The notes beneath the pieces were generated by a model. That model was not told the origin of the DNA. It searched no databases and saw only the letters and a program-made list of their open reading frames with translations. Position numbers and translations under genes: made by a program. A stretch of DNA of 64,000 nt, taken from positions 45,001 to 109,000 of the forward strand of contig CAJNDS010002401.1 in assembly GCA_905221605.1 (NCBI GenBank), written 5' to 3'. Shown here piece by piece: positions 1 through 11,479 of this stretch. Source of the DNA: Symbiodinium natans. Its lineage: Eukaryota > Sar > Dinophyceae > Suessiales > Symbiodiniaceae. Position 1 is the first letter of the stretch, and each line of letters opens with the position of its first letter.

Positions 1-395
1 AGGGCTTGGGGTTTCCGGTGTGGAGCTCAAGACATGATGTTTTGGCCACTGAGAGGTTTAGTCCAGCAGGCTTTCAGGACTTGTCTTTCTATATTCATGT
101 GACTTTCTCTAAAATGTACATCCTACTTGAAGGTTCATGGTGGTCATAAGTAGGATTCAGATGCATCCCTCCGCCCAGCCCTACCCAGCGAAGGCTATTC
201 CCACCCAACCCCCGAACCCCTAGACCCCCTCCGTCGAAGCATTGTCCAAAGCTCCAGTACGCTTCGTGAATGAAAATGACACTGATGGGCGACTTGCTAG
301 ATTGGCTAATTATGATTCGGTCGCAGGCCTGCCCTGGGAATGTCTAGCCATGAACCTTCACGCCCAGGCCATAAGCCCTAAGCTGTGAGCACCAG
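1..395. other. Unassigned sequence
   Basis: No exon was recognised. The stretch holds a reverse copy of the dispersed motif ending TGAAGGTTCATGG near 130-143 and one forward copy near 350. Confidence 0.5.
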
Positions 396-469
396 TGTCG
401 GTGATGTCGGTCTTGCCGACCGAGTGCAGGTTCGCCCCGATGACCGAAACTGGCGACATCGTGGTTGAG
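396..469 (+). CDS. Probable internal exon, protein unidentified
   Basis: Open frame of 24 codons beginning SVMSVLPTECRFAPMTETGD, preceded by CACCAG (acceptor) and followed by GAG|GTAGGC (a good GT donor). The exon enters with two bases of a split codon and leaves in phase 0. The opposite strand is also open here, so strand rests on the splice signals. No family was recognised and no partner exon was found nearby. Confidence 0.5.
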
Positions 470-723
470 GTAGGCCCGTGTGGACACGATGGCGCAGCAA
501 CCTGGTTGGCCGCAGGGTTTCACGATTTCAGGGATCCTGGGGATTTATAGCGGGTTTAAGGACTTTAGGGGTAAAGGTGTTGAGAAGGGGTGGTACTGTA
601 GGGGTACTTAAAGGGTAGAGGTTCTCTAAGACCAGTAGCAGACTGCGAGCTCGAGTTGCTACAACTCATGTCGGCCCGAAGACCCCCAAACCCTAAGCCC
701 TAACGCCGAAACCAGGTCAGGGT

Positions 724-918
724 TTACAGGTTGTAGCACAGATGCTTGCGCCAAAGGCAAGAACCATGACGGCAAGGATCAGGAAGAGCCCTTGGCACTG
801 CAGGATACTGGAAATCCGGGACATGATCCGGCTCATTTTGCTGGAGGGAAGTGTGCACAATCCCGCTCACGTTGATACACCACAGCAAAAACAACAGACC
901 TGCCACCGCCACTACCAC
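724..918 (-). CDS. Possible membrane-protein exon or pseudogene
   Basis: Two hydrophobic stretches lie on the minus strand in different frames: VVAVAGLLFLLWCINVSGIV in one, and GLFLILAVMVLAFGASICAT a little downstream in another. This could be a multi-pass membrane protein with an unseen intron, or a frameshifted remnant. No splice pair joins the frames cleanly. The overlapping plus-strand ORF lacks protein-like character. Confidence 0.3.
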   Translation of the reverse strand: MVVAVAGLLFLLWCINVSGIVHTSLQQNEPDHVPDFQYPAVPRALPDPCRHGSCLWRKHLCYNL

Positions 919-957
919 CGCGATGACTACTCATAAACAACATCAAGTAATGACAGT

Positions 958-1497
958 ATGGTTTTTAGAACTGAAAATGCTCTTTGCCAACATTCTCATT
1001 CTCAGATTCCACCAGTCGTCGTGTCGTGCAGGGTATCAGATGCAGCTGCAGAAAGCTTTGCCCGCCAGGTTTGCAGTAGCGACGCATGCGCCAATGAGGA
1101 AGCAAGACTTGCCCCCGTCTCGTTCCTTAGGCGCTTTGCTGGGCTGCAAAAGCTGGCCCGAGACTTTCTTAGATGTGTGCAGCGTCTGATATGCGTTTCG
1201 TTTTCAGGCTTGCGGTGTACGTGTCGCGGCCCAGGTGCTACTGCTACTGCCGCTGCTGCTCCTGCTCCTCCTCCTACTTCTACTCCTACTCCTACTCCTA
1301 CTACTCCTACTACTCCTCCTACTCCTCCTACTACTACTACTACGACGACGACCACCACGACGACCACTACAACTACCACTACGACTACTATTTCCACTAC
1401 AACGACGACGACTGCTACTATCATTCCTCCTTCTTCCTCTTCTTTCTCCTGCGCCTGCAACAACCACAACAACTACGGCTACTACGCCGGCTACTAG
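958..1497 (+). CDS. ORF with Thr/Pro-rich tail; candidate exon
   Basis: 179-codon open frame. The first half (about residues 25-85, for example SFARQVCSSDACANEEARLA) has ordinary composition. The second half is a Thr/Pro run encoded by a degenerate trinucleotide repeat. The low-complexity tail may simply be an open repeat, so only the first 200 bases are plausible coding sequence. No family recognised. Confidence 0.33.
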   Translation: MVFRTENALCQHSHSQIPPVVVSCRVSDAAAESFARQVCSSDACANEEARLAPVSFLRRFAGLQKLARDFLRCVQRLICVSFSGLRCTCRGPGATATAAAAPAPPPTSTPTPTPTTPTTPPTPPTTTTTTTTTTTTTTTTTTTTISTTTTTTATIIPPSSSSFSCACNNHNNYGYYAGY

Positions 1498-1500
1498 TGG
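1230..1500. repeat. Degenerate trinucleotide repeat (CTN/ACN)
   Basis: Interrupted triplet repeat of CTC, CTA and ACG/ACC units. All six frames stay open, so it generates spurious Thr, Leu, Val, Tyr and Ser-rich ORFs. Confidence 0.85.
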
Positions 1501-1919
1501 TCATAAACGTCACCGTGATCATGTCAATGGTAGCTTGGGAATCCTCCTAGTAGAGGGTCTCCCAAAAATGGACCCCTCACTTTCGGAACCCCCGGTTCAA
1601 TGATGCTAAACATTAGGCTAAAACCCAAGGTTCTAAAAGCCCTAAACCTTGAGTCCCCCTAAAGCACTTTATCATCTTTGACAAAGCCCTAAAGCCTAGG
1701 GTTTAGGGTTTGTTACTTTTTTGATCCCCTTTATTTTGTTATTAATCCTTTTTATTGTTTTTGACCCTCTATCCCCAGACTTGAGACCTTGAAACCCCAA
1801 ACCTGCTTTGAAGGGCTTACGTGTGTAAGATGTCGCCCTATATCACCCTATATCCCAAATCCTAAGCACGAGTTAGGCCCTAAACCCCACAAGTCTCAAC
1901 CCCCCCTACCCGAAGCTGG

Positions 1920-2030
1920 AAGCACCTCGACTTCTAAACCCTAAACCCTCAACCCTAAACTCTAAACCCTAAACCCCAAACCCCGAACCCTATAAACCCT
2001 AAACCCTGACTTCTGCTTGGATTCCTCGCA
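1920..2030. repeat. Interstitial telomere-type repeat, CCCTAAA orientation
   Basis: Imperfect CCCTAAA units with CTCAACC and CCCCAAA variants; it ends beside the acceptor-like CTCGCAG at 2025-2031. Confidence 0.8.
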
Positions 2031-2031
2031 G

Positions 2032-2127
2032 GTGCCCCAGGGTCCCGATCTGCCCGCGACGCGTTCGAAGGCACTGTGGCCTTCACTGGGCCTCGTGACT
2101 CCCAGCGCTTTTGCTTACGAGGAGTAG
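2032..2127 (+). CDS. Possible exon between two telomere-type arrays
   Basis: GC-rich block bounded on the left by CTCGCAG and on the right by GGA|GTAGGGTTTAGGG, a possible GT donor made from the array. Two frames are open (one contains PDLPATRSKALWPSLGLVTP), so the frame is not settled. Family unknown. Confidence 0.35.
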   Translation: MPQGPDLPATRSKALWPSLGLVTPSAFAYEE

Positions 2128-2192
2128 GGTTTAGGGTTTAGGGTTTAGGGTTTAGGGTTTAGGGTTTAGGGTTTAGGGTTTAGGGTTTAGGA
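2127..2192. repeat. Pure TTTAGGG array
   Basis: About nine perfect TTTAGGG units followed by a degenerate unit. Confidence 0.95.
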
Positions 2193-2270
2193 GGAGTTTG
2201 AGGGAGGGTGTAGGATTTGGGGTCATTGAGGGCGTGTTGAGGGTAGTTTATGGCTCTTAAACGGTCCGGG

Positions 2271-2895
<625 letters not shown>

Positions 2896-2989
2896 TCCCC
2901 GAGCGGCGACACCCTTCTTTTTGGGATTTTGGGGTCTAGGAGGTTGGAGTTGAGCTGGCTGAAGACCCTGAAAACCCCCAAAAAACTCT

Positions 2990-5150
2990 GAAAATCCTAA
3001 ACCCTAAACCCTAAAAAACTGCCAGCCAAAGGTCTCAGGTGCAGCAGCTGCACCACATCCTTTGGCATCACAGGGGGCACTTCTTCCAGATCATGTTTTG
3101 GGGTTCTTAGGGTAGTTACATGGTCCTAAGGGCCCATACTTCAGAACCCTTTAAGAGGAGGTAGGGGACCATATCAAGGGCCCATATAACTACCCTAAGA
3201 TGGGCATTACAAGTATTTTTGCGTTGGGGGTGGACAGCCCGCAGAAAGATGAGCGCACACGCCTGAAGGAATCAGGCCAACAGAGTCACAAACCGCACCC
3301 CGGAAACCTGCATGGCCAGTTTTCTCAACTATTTTGGGTGCCCGAAAGGTAAGAGGCTGTATGTCGGGTTTGGACTTTGGGTTTTGCCACCCTTGCCCCG
3401 AGGGCCTAGAGCTCTTACAAGTCTTGGGCTGTAGGCCCTAAACCCTAAACCCTAAACCCTAAAAACTAAACCCTAAACCCTAAAACCCTAAAACCCTAAA
3501 ACCCTAAAACCCTAAAACCCTAAACCCTGAACCCTAAGGTTTCAGGAACCAGGATCTAGGATTCAAATGGCACACCCGTGCTGAACTCCTTCTCTCCCTC
3601 ATGCTGAGAGCGTGCTGAAAGATAAGCAAAAAAGCGTACCCGTTGCATTCCAGTGCAGCCTTACAGGACTTAATTGGTGCAGGGTGTGGCGTTTAGGGTT
3701 ATCAGGGTTATTGGGGTTCATAGGATTCACAGGATTCATAGGATTCATATCATTCATGGGGTGGTTAGAGTTATTAGAATTACTAGGCTGTTAGGGTTCA
3801 TACGGTTTTCAGGTTTTCTGACCTGAAGTCCAGGCTGAGAGTCATCCTCCCAGTCCGGGCTAGCTCTCGCCCAGGAGATACCACAGCACCTCACCATGCG
3901 CTTCATGAGGCGAGCAGCCTAAACGTTTAGGGTTTAGGGTTTAGGGTTTAGGGTTTAACTTTAAGACCCCGCACCGAAAATCCCAAGAGTGAGACAGAGG
4001 GAGGGTTAGAGAGAAACAGCAATAGAAAGAGACACAGAGAAGGAGCTGAAGCTGGGCTTTGTAGGGTTTAGGGATTGGGGAAGGGGAAGCCACACCGACC
4101 CTAAAATACTCTCAGCCGAAATCACTCAGAGCGGGTGCCCTCTACTTGAATGTTGATGGGTGCTGTAGGTAGAAGAAGCAAGTTCCACCTCTAGTCTGTA
4201 GTTGCATTAGGTACATCTCCAGTTAAAACTACCAGCGAATGTCCATGTGAAGCCCTAGACCGTAAATTCCCCAACCCGACAACCCTAAACCGCGAGTCCT
4301 TTAAAACCTAACCGAAACCCCAAAAGACACCTAAGAAGCCGTCAAGCCCCAAAACATCCAAAACCCAAAGCACGTTTCAAAACAGCCTTTAAGTCTCATG
4401 CTCTACAGGCCTGTAGAGGTTCTAACGCTGAACTAGTTCATGGTTGGGATAGTATTAACAATCTAAGTTTATATTCTTTATTGGGTTATAAGTACCCTTA
4501 AACATGTACATGTTGCCCAACTATGACAAAGTGAAGGCGCGAGAGACCTACCGAGGGTTTGAGGGTCCGTGAGGTTTGGTGCGCTTTTGGGACCTTTGGG
4601 ACTTTCGGTCCCGATTCATGTGCTGTTCCGGTCTTTAAAGTATTCAAGGGTTTTAAGTGCTTTAAGGGCTTCATACCTGAGCTTTACCCTAAACCCTGAA
4701 CCCTGAACCCTAAACCCTTTAGGACTTGAACGCCAGGGCTGAAAGTTTTGCCGGGCTGCAAAAGCAAGCCCAGTATCGCTTCTGGATAACAGGCCATGCG
4801 ACTCCGGCTCAGGGGAGCAGTCTATTGGATTTAAGGGTTCAGGGGTTTAGGGTGTTTAGGGATAAGCCCTAAACCCTACACCCTAAACTTGAGGGGTTTA
4901 TGATCTTAGGGCTTTTGGGTTCTCAGCTCGGAAGCCCATGCCCGAAATCCTAAGCCCCTGCATAGACCGAGCTCTGGCTGTTGAAGTGAGCTGAGGCATC
5001 TATTGCCGTTCAGCTGTCTGTGCCTGTTCACTGCATGCCTGGTCCTGTGTGTTTGTGATGGTGCAGGCGTGTGGGGTTTAAGCTTTCCAGCGAATACTGG
5101 GTTTTTTCAAGGTTTTCCCGTGGGTGATCAGGATGTTGGGTGTTGACTGG
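2990..5150. other. Repeat-rich stretch without recognised exons
   Basis: Holds an inverted-repeat element (3106-3199), telomere-type repeats at 3435-3535, 3927-3957 and 4684-4715, and otherwise unique sequence with no convincing exon. Confidence 0.55.
3106..3199. mobile_element. Short inverted-repeat element, CTTAGGGTAGTTACATGG family
   Basis: Begins CTTAGGGTAGTTACATGG and ends CCATATAACTACCCTAAG, a near-perfect terminal inverted repeat of about 18 bp. There is no coding capacity. Relatives are at 55048-55141 and 57647-57707. As in the other families, the ends read CT...AG, so either orientation offers an AG acceptor. No clear target duplication is visible. Confidence 0.8.
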
Positions 5151-5654
5151 CATAGTTGAGTGGCATGCTAGGGGTACTTTGTGCCCATGAGCCGGAACGC
5201 TCATCAGGATGGAGTGGGCGGCATGCCTTCATATGCCTTCATAAGCAGCAAGTACTCACAAATATTCAAAACGCGAGACAAAATACTCCTCATACCTCTC
5301 TTACCCTGGGCGCCCAAAGGCGAGAGAGTCCCTCTACTCTACAATTTCCGTATCCTCCCAGGCCAGTTCGCATAGGGTTCGTGGTGGCTTTTTACATCTC
5401 ATCTGGGTACAGCCGCAACATCTAACGCGAAAACCACACCCTCACGGTACACCTGGGATTGCACGCGGAACCCTCGCATTCACATAAGGCTTTAAGTCCA
5501 AAAGACCGCCATGTTCGTCCCGCAGTCTCTTTGTGCTCCGAGGATCCCAACGCCAAATCATCGAAACTAAGAGCCTCGAAGCTCCAAAGCACCATAAACA
5601 TCCCTCCGGCTCCCTCAACCCCAAGATAAAACCTTGTGCCGAATCAAGACCGGC

Positions 5655-5838
5655 CCTCAACCCTAAACCCCTAAACCCCTAAACCCCTCAACCCCTCAAC
5701 CCCTCAACCCCTCAACCCCTAAACCCCTAAACCCCTAAACCCCTAAACCCCTCAACCCCTCAACCCCTAAACCCCTAAGCCCCTAAACCCCTAAACCCCT
5801 AAACCCCTAAACCCCTAAACCCCTAAACCCTAAACCCT
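5655..5838. repeat. Variant telomere-type array (CCCCTAAA/CCCCTCAA)
   Basis: About 180 bp of 8-bp units with one extra C relative to CCCTAAA, and TAA/TCA interchange, ending in ordinary CCCTAAA. Confidence 0.93.
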
Positions 5839-5839
5839 A

Positions 5840-6700
5840 ACCCAACAAACCTCGCCAGGTCGCTCATCTTCGGTTTCGGAGCCGCCGGCTTCGGGAGGGG
5901 CAGGTCGATGTCTGCGTCCTCGACTTGGCTGCACTTAGGAGGGTAGCTCTAAATGAGATTCTTTAGCTGCCTTATTCAGAAACCCAATAAACCCAAAAAG
6001 GCTAAAGATCTAAAGTGACAGTAAAGTACCACAAAGTCGAAGTCGTCTTCTGGATTACAGAACTTGAAAGGTTTTAATAAGGGTTTTTTAGGGCGTTCAG
6101 AAGGAGCTCTAGGATTTATGCGAAGGTTCATGGGGTAGCTAGCAATGGGGACATGAATCGGGGAAAAAAGTAGGTACAACTGCTCAGCACCTTCTTCGGG
6201 GTGCTTATATCCCTACTTAGTTCTCAAGTGCGGGTTGAGGGTACTTGGGCTTCAGGGCTTCGGTATCTTTGGGGGACAGGGTTTAGGGTGACTTCTGTTT
6301 TGGTTTTGGTGTTCTTGCTTCAGCTTGAGACATCGGAACCGAGCGCAAAAGAAACCCTAGAACCCTGGAGCTTCATGCGGCCTACAGGCCCGATTTAACT
6401 TACGCACTCCTGAAAAATGGGACCTAAAAGCCACATTATATTCCACAACTAGAAATCCAAAGACGCCCAAACCCTGAGGCCGCAGGAGACGTGCCATCCT
6501 CCGCGTGCTCCGCGAGCCAGTTTACCTTTGCGGGTCGTGAGGAGATGCTGGGCAATTTCCAACCCACCCTAAACCCTAAACCCTTAACCCTTAACCCTAA
6601 ACCCTAAACCCTTAACCCTAAACCCTAGGGTTAGGGTTTAGGGACCGCTCTTTTCGTAGTCAGATGATCTTGGCCAGGGCCGAAAGAGATGAACACGAGT
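5840..6700. other. No convincing exon seen
   Basis: Contains mixed CCCTAAA/CCCTTAA units at 6570-6630 meeting an opposite-orientation unit (a small telomere-type palindrome near 6625-6643). ORFs at 5976-6179 and 6201-6398 look like chance frames. Confidence 0.45.
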
Positions 6701-6706
6701 TTAAAC

Positions 6707-6767
6707 AATGGTGGCAGGCAGTCTTGTAAGCGCTGCATCGCACAGCTTGTAATTGTCGTCATGAATG
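6707..6767 (-). CDS. Probable exon, protein unidentified
   Basis: Twenty codons reading IHDDNYKLCDAALTRLPATI, after ATAATCAG (acceptor) and before ATT|GTTTAAAC (GT donor). It lies downstream of the UBA-domain exons and may belong to the same gene, but the phases between them could not be closed. Confidence 0.5.
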
Positions 6768-6866
6768 CTGATTATGCCCTAAACCCTAATTAAACCCTAA
6801 ACCCTAATCCCTAAACCCTAAAGTCTAAACCCGAAACCCTAAATCCTAGCCCCCCCCCCCCCCCAC

Positions 6867-6925
6867 GTCAGCTTTCATATCAGTCCGTGGGGATGTCCAT
6901 GCGCATGACGAATAATTGCTCATGC
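6867..6925 (-). CDS. Possible exon downstream of UBA exons
   Basis: Starts after a textbook pyrimidine-rich acceptor (TCATTTTTCAG) and can end at GAC|GTGGGG. Two frames are plausible (HEQLFVMRMDIPTD, or MSNYSSCAWTSPRTDMKAD). The acceptor is the strongest evidence. Confidence 0.42.
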
Positions 6926-7082
6926 CTGAAAAATGAGGAGTTAAGGCGGCTGAGGTTCGAGGGGTTTGTGCTAAGCATATCACCAGAGTAGAGGAAGCCC
7001 TCACTGCTTCGCACCACTTTAGGGTTTAGGGTTTGGGGTTTAGGGTTTAGGGACAAAACACTAAACCCCTAAATCGCGGCAC

Positions 7083-7634
7083 CAGTCTTGTGCAAGCTGC
7101 CGCATACTCAAGACCGGCATTGTCGGTCTTGTAGAGGGCCTGTGGCTGAAGCTTCAGGGCTTGAGGGCAGCATCCCACACAAAACTCCCCTAAAGCCCAC
7201 ACCACATAACCCCCCCCCTCCCCCCCAAACGAGGGTTTAGGGCTTGTGGGCTGTAAGCGCCTTCTCGGATCGAACTTCCGTGAAGCCCATCTCCATCACC
7301 TGCATGCTGGATGCTGGGGCCAAGAGCCCGTCAAGGGTGGGGGGGAGGATGGAGGGAGGGGGAGGGGGGGAGGATGGGGGGCGGGGGGACGCGTGCAATC
7401 GAATGAAGATCGCCCAATGCGAGACCAAGTGCACCAGATAAGGCTGGCAGCGTCACTCAAAGCATGAAGGCTGAAATCAAGAAGATCACATAAGCGATAG
7501 GGCAGCTTCGAAATGTCAGACAAGAAGATCTCGGACTGAGAGTTGCTGTTGCACACAAGTCGAAAGAGATGCAAGCTTTGCTGTGGCCCGACCTGCTTCA
7601 GCAAGTCCTGGTTGATCTTCTCCTGGGAGAGGCC
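7083..7634 (-). CDS. UBA-domain protein fragment, three exons
   Basis: Exons 7634-7457, 7313-7261 and 7139-7083 join in consistent phase. Exon 1 (after TTTAG, a telomere-unit acceptor) is helical, starting GLSQEKINQDLLKQVGPQQS. Exons 2 and 3 together spell a ubiquitin-associated domain: QVMEMGFTEVRSEK followed by ALYKTDNAGLEYAAACTRL. The MGF loop, the K-A-L helix and the N-A-G-x-E turn are as known for UBA domains that bind ubiquitin. The intron between the UBA halves has a GC donor (AAG|GCGCTT) and a CAG acceptor. UBA domains of this type occur in UBX-domain adaptors and large ubiquitin ligases; which one this is cannot be told from the fragment. Confidence 0.72.
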
Positions 7635-7859
7635 CTAAATTTGTAAATCCCGAACCATCCTAAACTCCAAGCCATAACCGCACGACACTGAGCTGCCGAG
7701 AGCCCAGCAAAGACTAAACCCTAAACCCCCCACCCGACGCCCACACCAGGCCCGGCAAAGGCCTTCAAGATTAGGGCTAGTGTGCGTTAGTTTACAGCAG
7801 CTTCTGGTGAGTATGCATTAGGTTGCTCGGCTTGTGAGGTTTCCGGGGTTTTCAGAACG

Positions 7860-8240
7860 GCTTCCTCAACCCTAAACCCTAAACCCTAAACCCTAAACCC
7901 CAAACCCTAAACCCTAAACCCTAACGAGCCCCCAAGCCTTGATCTCCGGCGGGTTGGGGTCCCCGATCTTCCGGTCGTCTGCTGGGGTCATCCTTAAGTG
8001 GGTTCTTGGAGTCTCAGGGATTGAGGGATTAGGGGAAGTTAGGGGTTTCGGGTTGAGAGCTTTAGGGTTTGGAATACTGGTTTAGGGTTTTCGGGGTTTA
8101 GGTTTAGGGTTTTAGGGATTCAGGGTTTAGAGGATTCGGGGGTTTGAGGTGAGTGTCTGTTTGAAGGTTTGTGGGTGCGAGGGTACAGGGTATATAGGGT
8201 TTAGTGTTGGTGTTTAGGATATATGCCTGAGGACTGCAGG
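7860..8240. repeat. Telomere-type repeats, both orientations
   Basis: CCCTAAA units at 7866-7925, then diverged GGGTTTAGG-like sequence at 8020-8215. No exon seen. Confidence 0.7.
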
Positions 8241-8379
8241 GCCCTGAGACTACCCTGGTTGTCATGGATTTGGAGGCTTGATATTCTCGAGTTTGGACAT
8301 AATTAGGGTTGGGATTTGGGGATCTTGCGTTTTGGAATTTGGGTGTGCGGGTTAAGACAATTTTGTAGACCAGCTAGAG

Positions 8380-8525
8380 GTTGCCGGTGGTCCGATGAGG
8401 AGGTGGTGGGCGTGGCGGTTACTCTACGTAGGGGTATGAGTGCTGCCAGTGATATTGACATGGCCAGTTACAACTTTTCCTGCTGGAAGCTCCAAAACCT
8501 TACGCCCCGAAGGAGGTGGCTCAAG
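8380..8525 (+). CDS. Probable exon, protein unidentified
   Basis: Forty-eight codons between GCTAGAG (acceptor) and CTCAAG|GTGTAG (GT donor), starting CRWSDEEVVGVAVTLRRGMS and ending LTPRRRWLK. It enters with two split-codon bases and leaves in phase 0. Composition is ordinary and there is no low complexity. No family recognised. Confidence 0.6.
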
Positions 8526-8839
8526 GTGTAGGAGCCCGGGTCTCTTACATGCTAAGCCAAAGGGTTTAGGAAGTTTAAGGCTTGGGGGCTTGGGGGCTTG
8601 GGTGTATGACTACGGTTCAGGACGGAAAAAACTTAAGTCTAGGTGTTGGGGATTAGGGCTTAGGGTTCAGGCTTTTTTGGGTTTTGGGATGATGGTTAAG
8701 TTTCCCAAGCCCTAAACCCTACTAGGCCTCAGAGTTCTTATTCTCTCTAGGGAGAAGTCCGACCATTCATCCCGGTGTCTCCACGTCGGCGTTCGCGTCG
8801 GTCATGGCCTGTGTGCTGCACCAAGGTCGGCAAAGTCCA

Positions 8840-9145
8840 AAGGCCCGAATATAGGGGGCCTTAATGATTATGAATGGGTTTTGGGGGGCTATTATAGTAT
8901 ATTTATAGGGGGTCTTTTTTATTGGGTAGAATGGGTTTTTGGGGGGTCATTATATAGTAGATTTGTATAAGGGGCCATGAGGGAATACTGACATACTGAC
9001 CCCTATAGCAGGGCTAAGGGGTCGGCCCTGTAGTGGGCTAAGGGAGCAAAAACCGACCAATTTGTAGGGATTTTGCTCAGACCAACCCCAAACCCCAAAA
9101 CCTTGAACCAAACCCACCCCACCCCCCCCCCCCCCCCCCCCCACA
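8840..9145. other. Diverged inverted-repeat element remnants and poly-C
   Basis: AGGGGGCCTTAATGATTATG and GGGTTTTGGGGGG motifs repeat twice (8850-8900 and 8925-8990), resembling copies near 37265, 41510, 43652 and 57895. A pure C tract follows at 9119-9142. Confidence 0.55.
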
Positions 9146-9465
9146 CAAACCCTGAACCAAACCTTAACCCGACATGACAGAGCATGGTGCCGGCGCCCTG
9201 CAACAGCACCGAATAAGTCCCCTAAATCGTGGTGGTTGTGGGGTGCCCTGAGAATTAGGGCACACGAAACTTCGAACAGGGCAGGGTGATTCTAGAAAAC
9301 CTCCGGCTGGTGTCTCAACAAAAACCCTGAGGAGTCGACGACATCGCCACTCGCACCTGACAGCGGTGCTTTAAAAGGGAACACAAACAGCCCTACTCCA
9401 TGAACCCTGAACCCGAAATTCTAAAACCCTAAACCCTGAAACTCCCCCAGAACCCTGACATCTAC

Positions 9466-11390
9466 CTGAGGCTCCACGTGCATACCCTTTAAAGGGCTGT
9501 TCAGCAATGCCTGGCCTAGCGATGCCATCGCTTCCTCCACGAATTCATCAGTGATCTTGTCCTTGTCATGACAGGTGTAGGATGCCGGGTTTTAAGGGCC
9601 TCGGTCACCTCGGTTTGTTCCGGGCGTTTCGGGGTGTTGCGCTCTGCTTGATGAACACGAACGCACGCCTGCCAGCCATTTCTTTAGCAGCCGAGGCTCC
9701 AGGTCAGGCAAGCCTGCGTTCTCCGCAAGCCAAGCCTTCGGCGCTCAGCACGGAGGATCTAAGGCTTGGTCTCGCAACTGAGGGTTCAGGGGTCCAAGAG
9801 AACAAGAGCAAACCATATGGGGGGTTTGCGAACCTAAGGGAACCCGAAAAGAGACTCCCAAATGGTAGGATTCCCTTATCATAAGGGCCCCCAAGAAGGT
9901 GCCCTTTATTTCGAAAACCCCCATATCGTGCGCCAGTTCTTAGTCTGCAATATCAACATGGCAGCCAGCAGCCAGAGATAGAGATAAAGAAGATGGGAAG
10001 ATAGAGATGAAGATAGACACAGAGAGAGATAGAGAGAGAGAGAGAGAGAAGAGGGAGAGAGAGACCCCATAAATGCATCCTTCGGGGTTGCATTGAGAGC
10101 TTACCTCCTCCCTCCGCACCTCCGCAGCTTCGATGGTCCCCTTGTCACGGGTGAAGTGGAGCGCCTGAAGCATCTGATCTGATGTGCAGCGGCGCACATG
10201 GGGCTCACTTGAACCAACCCTGAACCCTAAACCCTAAACCCCAAACCCCAAACCCCAAACCCCAAACCCCAAACCCCAAACCCCAAACCCCAAACCCTAA
10301 ACCCTAAACCCTAAACCCTAACCCTAAACCCTAAACCCTAAACCTGAAGCCAAATCAATGGGCCGCCGAACTAGGGGTTTCGTTGTCGCAGCAGGCCATG
10401 GTGTAAAACGCTTGGGCTGAGACTCTCAACCCCAGAGATCCTGAACTGCGCTACGCCGTTTCAACCCGCCCTCCGACACTAAATCCGAAATCCTTTAAAA
10501 AAGGGTTTAGGGTTTACTTGGGGGGGGGTTTAGATCAAACTTTAGATTTCTATGAGTCCTAAGCTCTCTATAACCGTAACACAACCCTCCGACTGTGCCT
10601 TCGCCGAGCGGTTGCGCCCCAAGTTTTTGGCCTCGGCCCACTTGGAGGTATGGAGGTAGGGTATAGGATTTAGGGTTGAGGGTTGAGGGTTTGAAGTTGA
10701 GGGTTGAGGGTTTGACGTTGGCGAAAAGCATGGGGAACACAAACTCTGCGAGCGAAGCTCATGGCTAATTGTAGGTAACGGTTGCGCGTGGTCAGTGCTC
10801 CAAATTTTGCCAACAAAAACGGACACGAACATAGGGAAACAGATGCACGAGGTACAGAGTAGAAGTTCTCCTTGCAAAGTATCATTGAACCTTCAACCAC
10901 CATCCCAAAACCTTGAGCCTCAAGCAAAATACTACACGGCCCTCAACCCCAAGAACCTACAGTAGTCCCTGCTGCAAAGTTCTGGCTTCTGCTTCGACTC
11001 ATAGCCTGTCCTGCAGGAGGTCAATCAGGCTAGCTTTTCTGAGGCCCCCCGCGGACTGCATGAGCTCGAGTTTTCTCGCGTCCACGGAAGCGAAAAACTT
11101 CTCCTGGCGGCGCCCGTGGTTCTGCACGTTGGGGGCTTCAAGGTCGCAGGATCGTGATGACACAGAGAACCAAGGGTTTAGGGTTTTAGGGTTTAGGGTT
11201 TAGGGTTTAAGGTTTAGGGTTTAGGGTTTACGGTTAGCCTCAGCGAAGTCTGCCTCAAAAGAAAGGCGTGCGTGAACAAGACTGGGCCTCAGAACAATCT
11301 CCGAATTAACGTTACAGGAGATAGCTCCTTGCGAGCAATAGCCGCATCTTTCTTTTTCTGCATCTCCATAAGGTAGGCCACGTCCTTCTC
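9466..11390 (-). CDS. Charged helical protein, six phase-compatible exons
   Basis: Proposed exons are 11390-11316, 11253-11239 (15-nt microexon ADFAE), 11121-11011, 10640-10586, 10178-10105 and 9561-9466. Key peptides are EKDVAYLMEMQKKKDAAIAR, NHGRRQEKFFASVDARKLEL, WAEAKNLGRNRSAKAQSE, QMLQALHFTRDKGTIEAAEV and DKITDEFVEEAMASLGQALL. Every junction agrees in phase. Donors are CCT|GTAACG, GAG|GCTAAC, CAG|GACAGG (GA), G|GTTGTG, GAG|GTAAGC and CAG|GTAGATG. If the GA donor is not used, the third exon reads on four codons to a TGA at 10999-11001, and the last three exons are another gene. Heptad-rich and strongly charged, so coiled-coil is likely; no family recognised. Confidence 0.75.
10020..10065. 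repeat. GA dinucleotide microsatellite
   Basis: Interrupted GAGAGA tract inside an inferred intron. Confidence 0.85.
10205..10350. repeat. Telomere-type array with CCCCAAA variants
   Basis: About 20 units alternating CCCTAAA and CCCCAAA, lying in the intron between exons 10640-10586 and 10178-10105. Confidence 0.92.
10670..10927 (-). CDS. Possible exon or chance ORF
   Basis: Frame containing KENFYSVPRASVSLCSCPFL and LTTRNRYLQLAMSFARR, ending at an AG-rich junction. It overlaps an inferred intron of the model at 9466-11390, so it is either an alternative exon or noise. Confidence 0.35.
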   Translation of the reverse strand: MLEAQGFGMVVEGSMILCKENFYSVPRASVSLCSCPFLLAKFGALTTRNRYLQLAMSFARRVCVPHAFRQRQTLNPQLQTLNPQP

Positions 11391-11479
11391 CTGGCGACAA
11401 AATTTGCCGACAGGAGGTTACCTTACTGCCCTGGAACAGGAATGAACCTTGAAGCCCAGCTTCAACCAGATCTGCCCGC

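Noticed and set aside
1002-1603. Overlapping ORFs in three or more frames around the 1.2-1.5 kb repeat
   Set aside because: The repeat contains no stop codons in most frames; only the non-repetitive first part of 958-1497 was kept as a candidate.
2127-2192. Chromosome end or telomere
   Set aside because: Arrays are short, in both orientations, and embedded among unique sequence throughout the window; they are interstitial.
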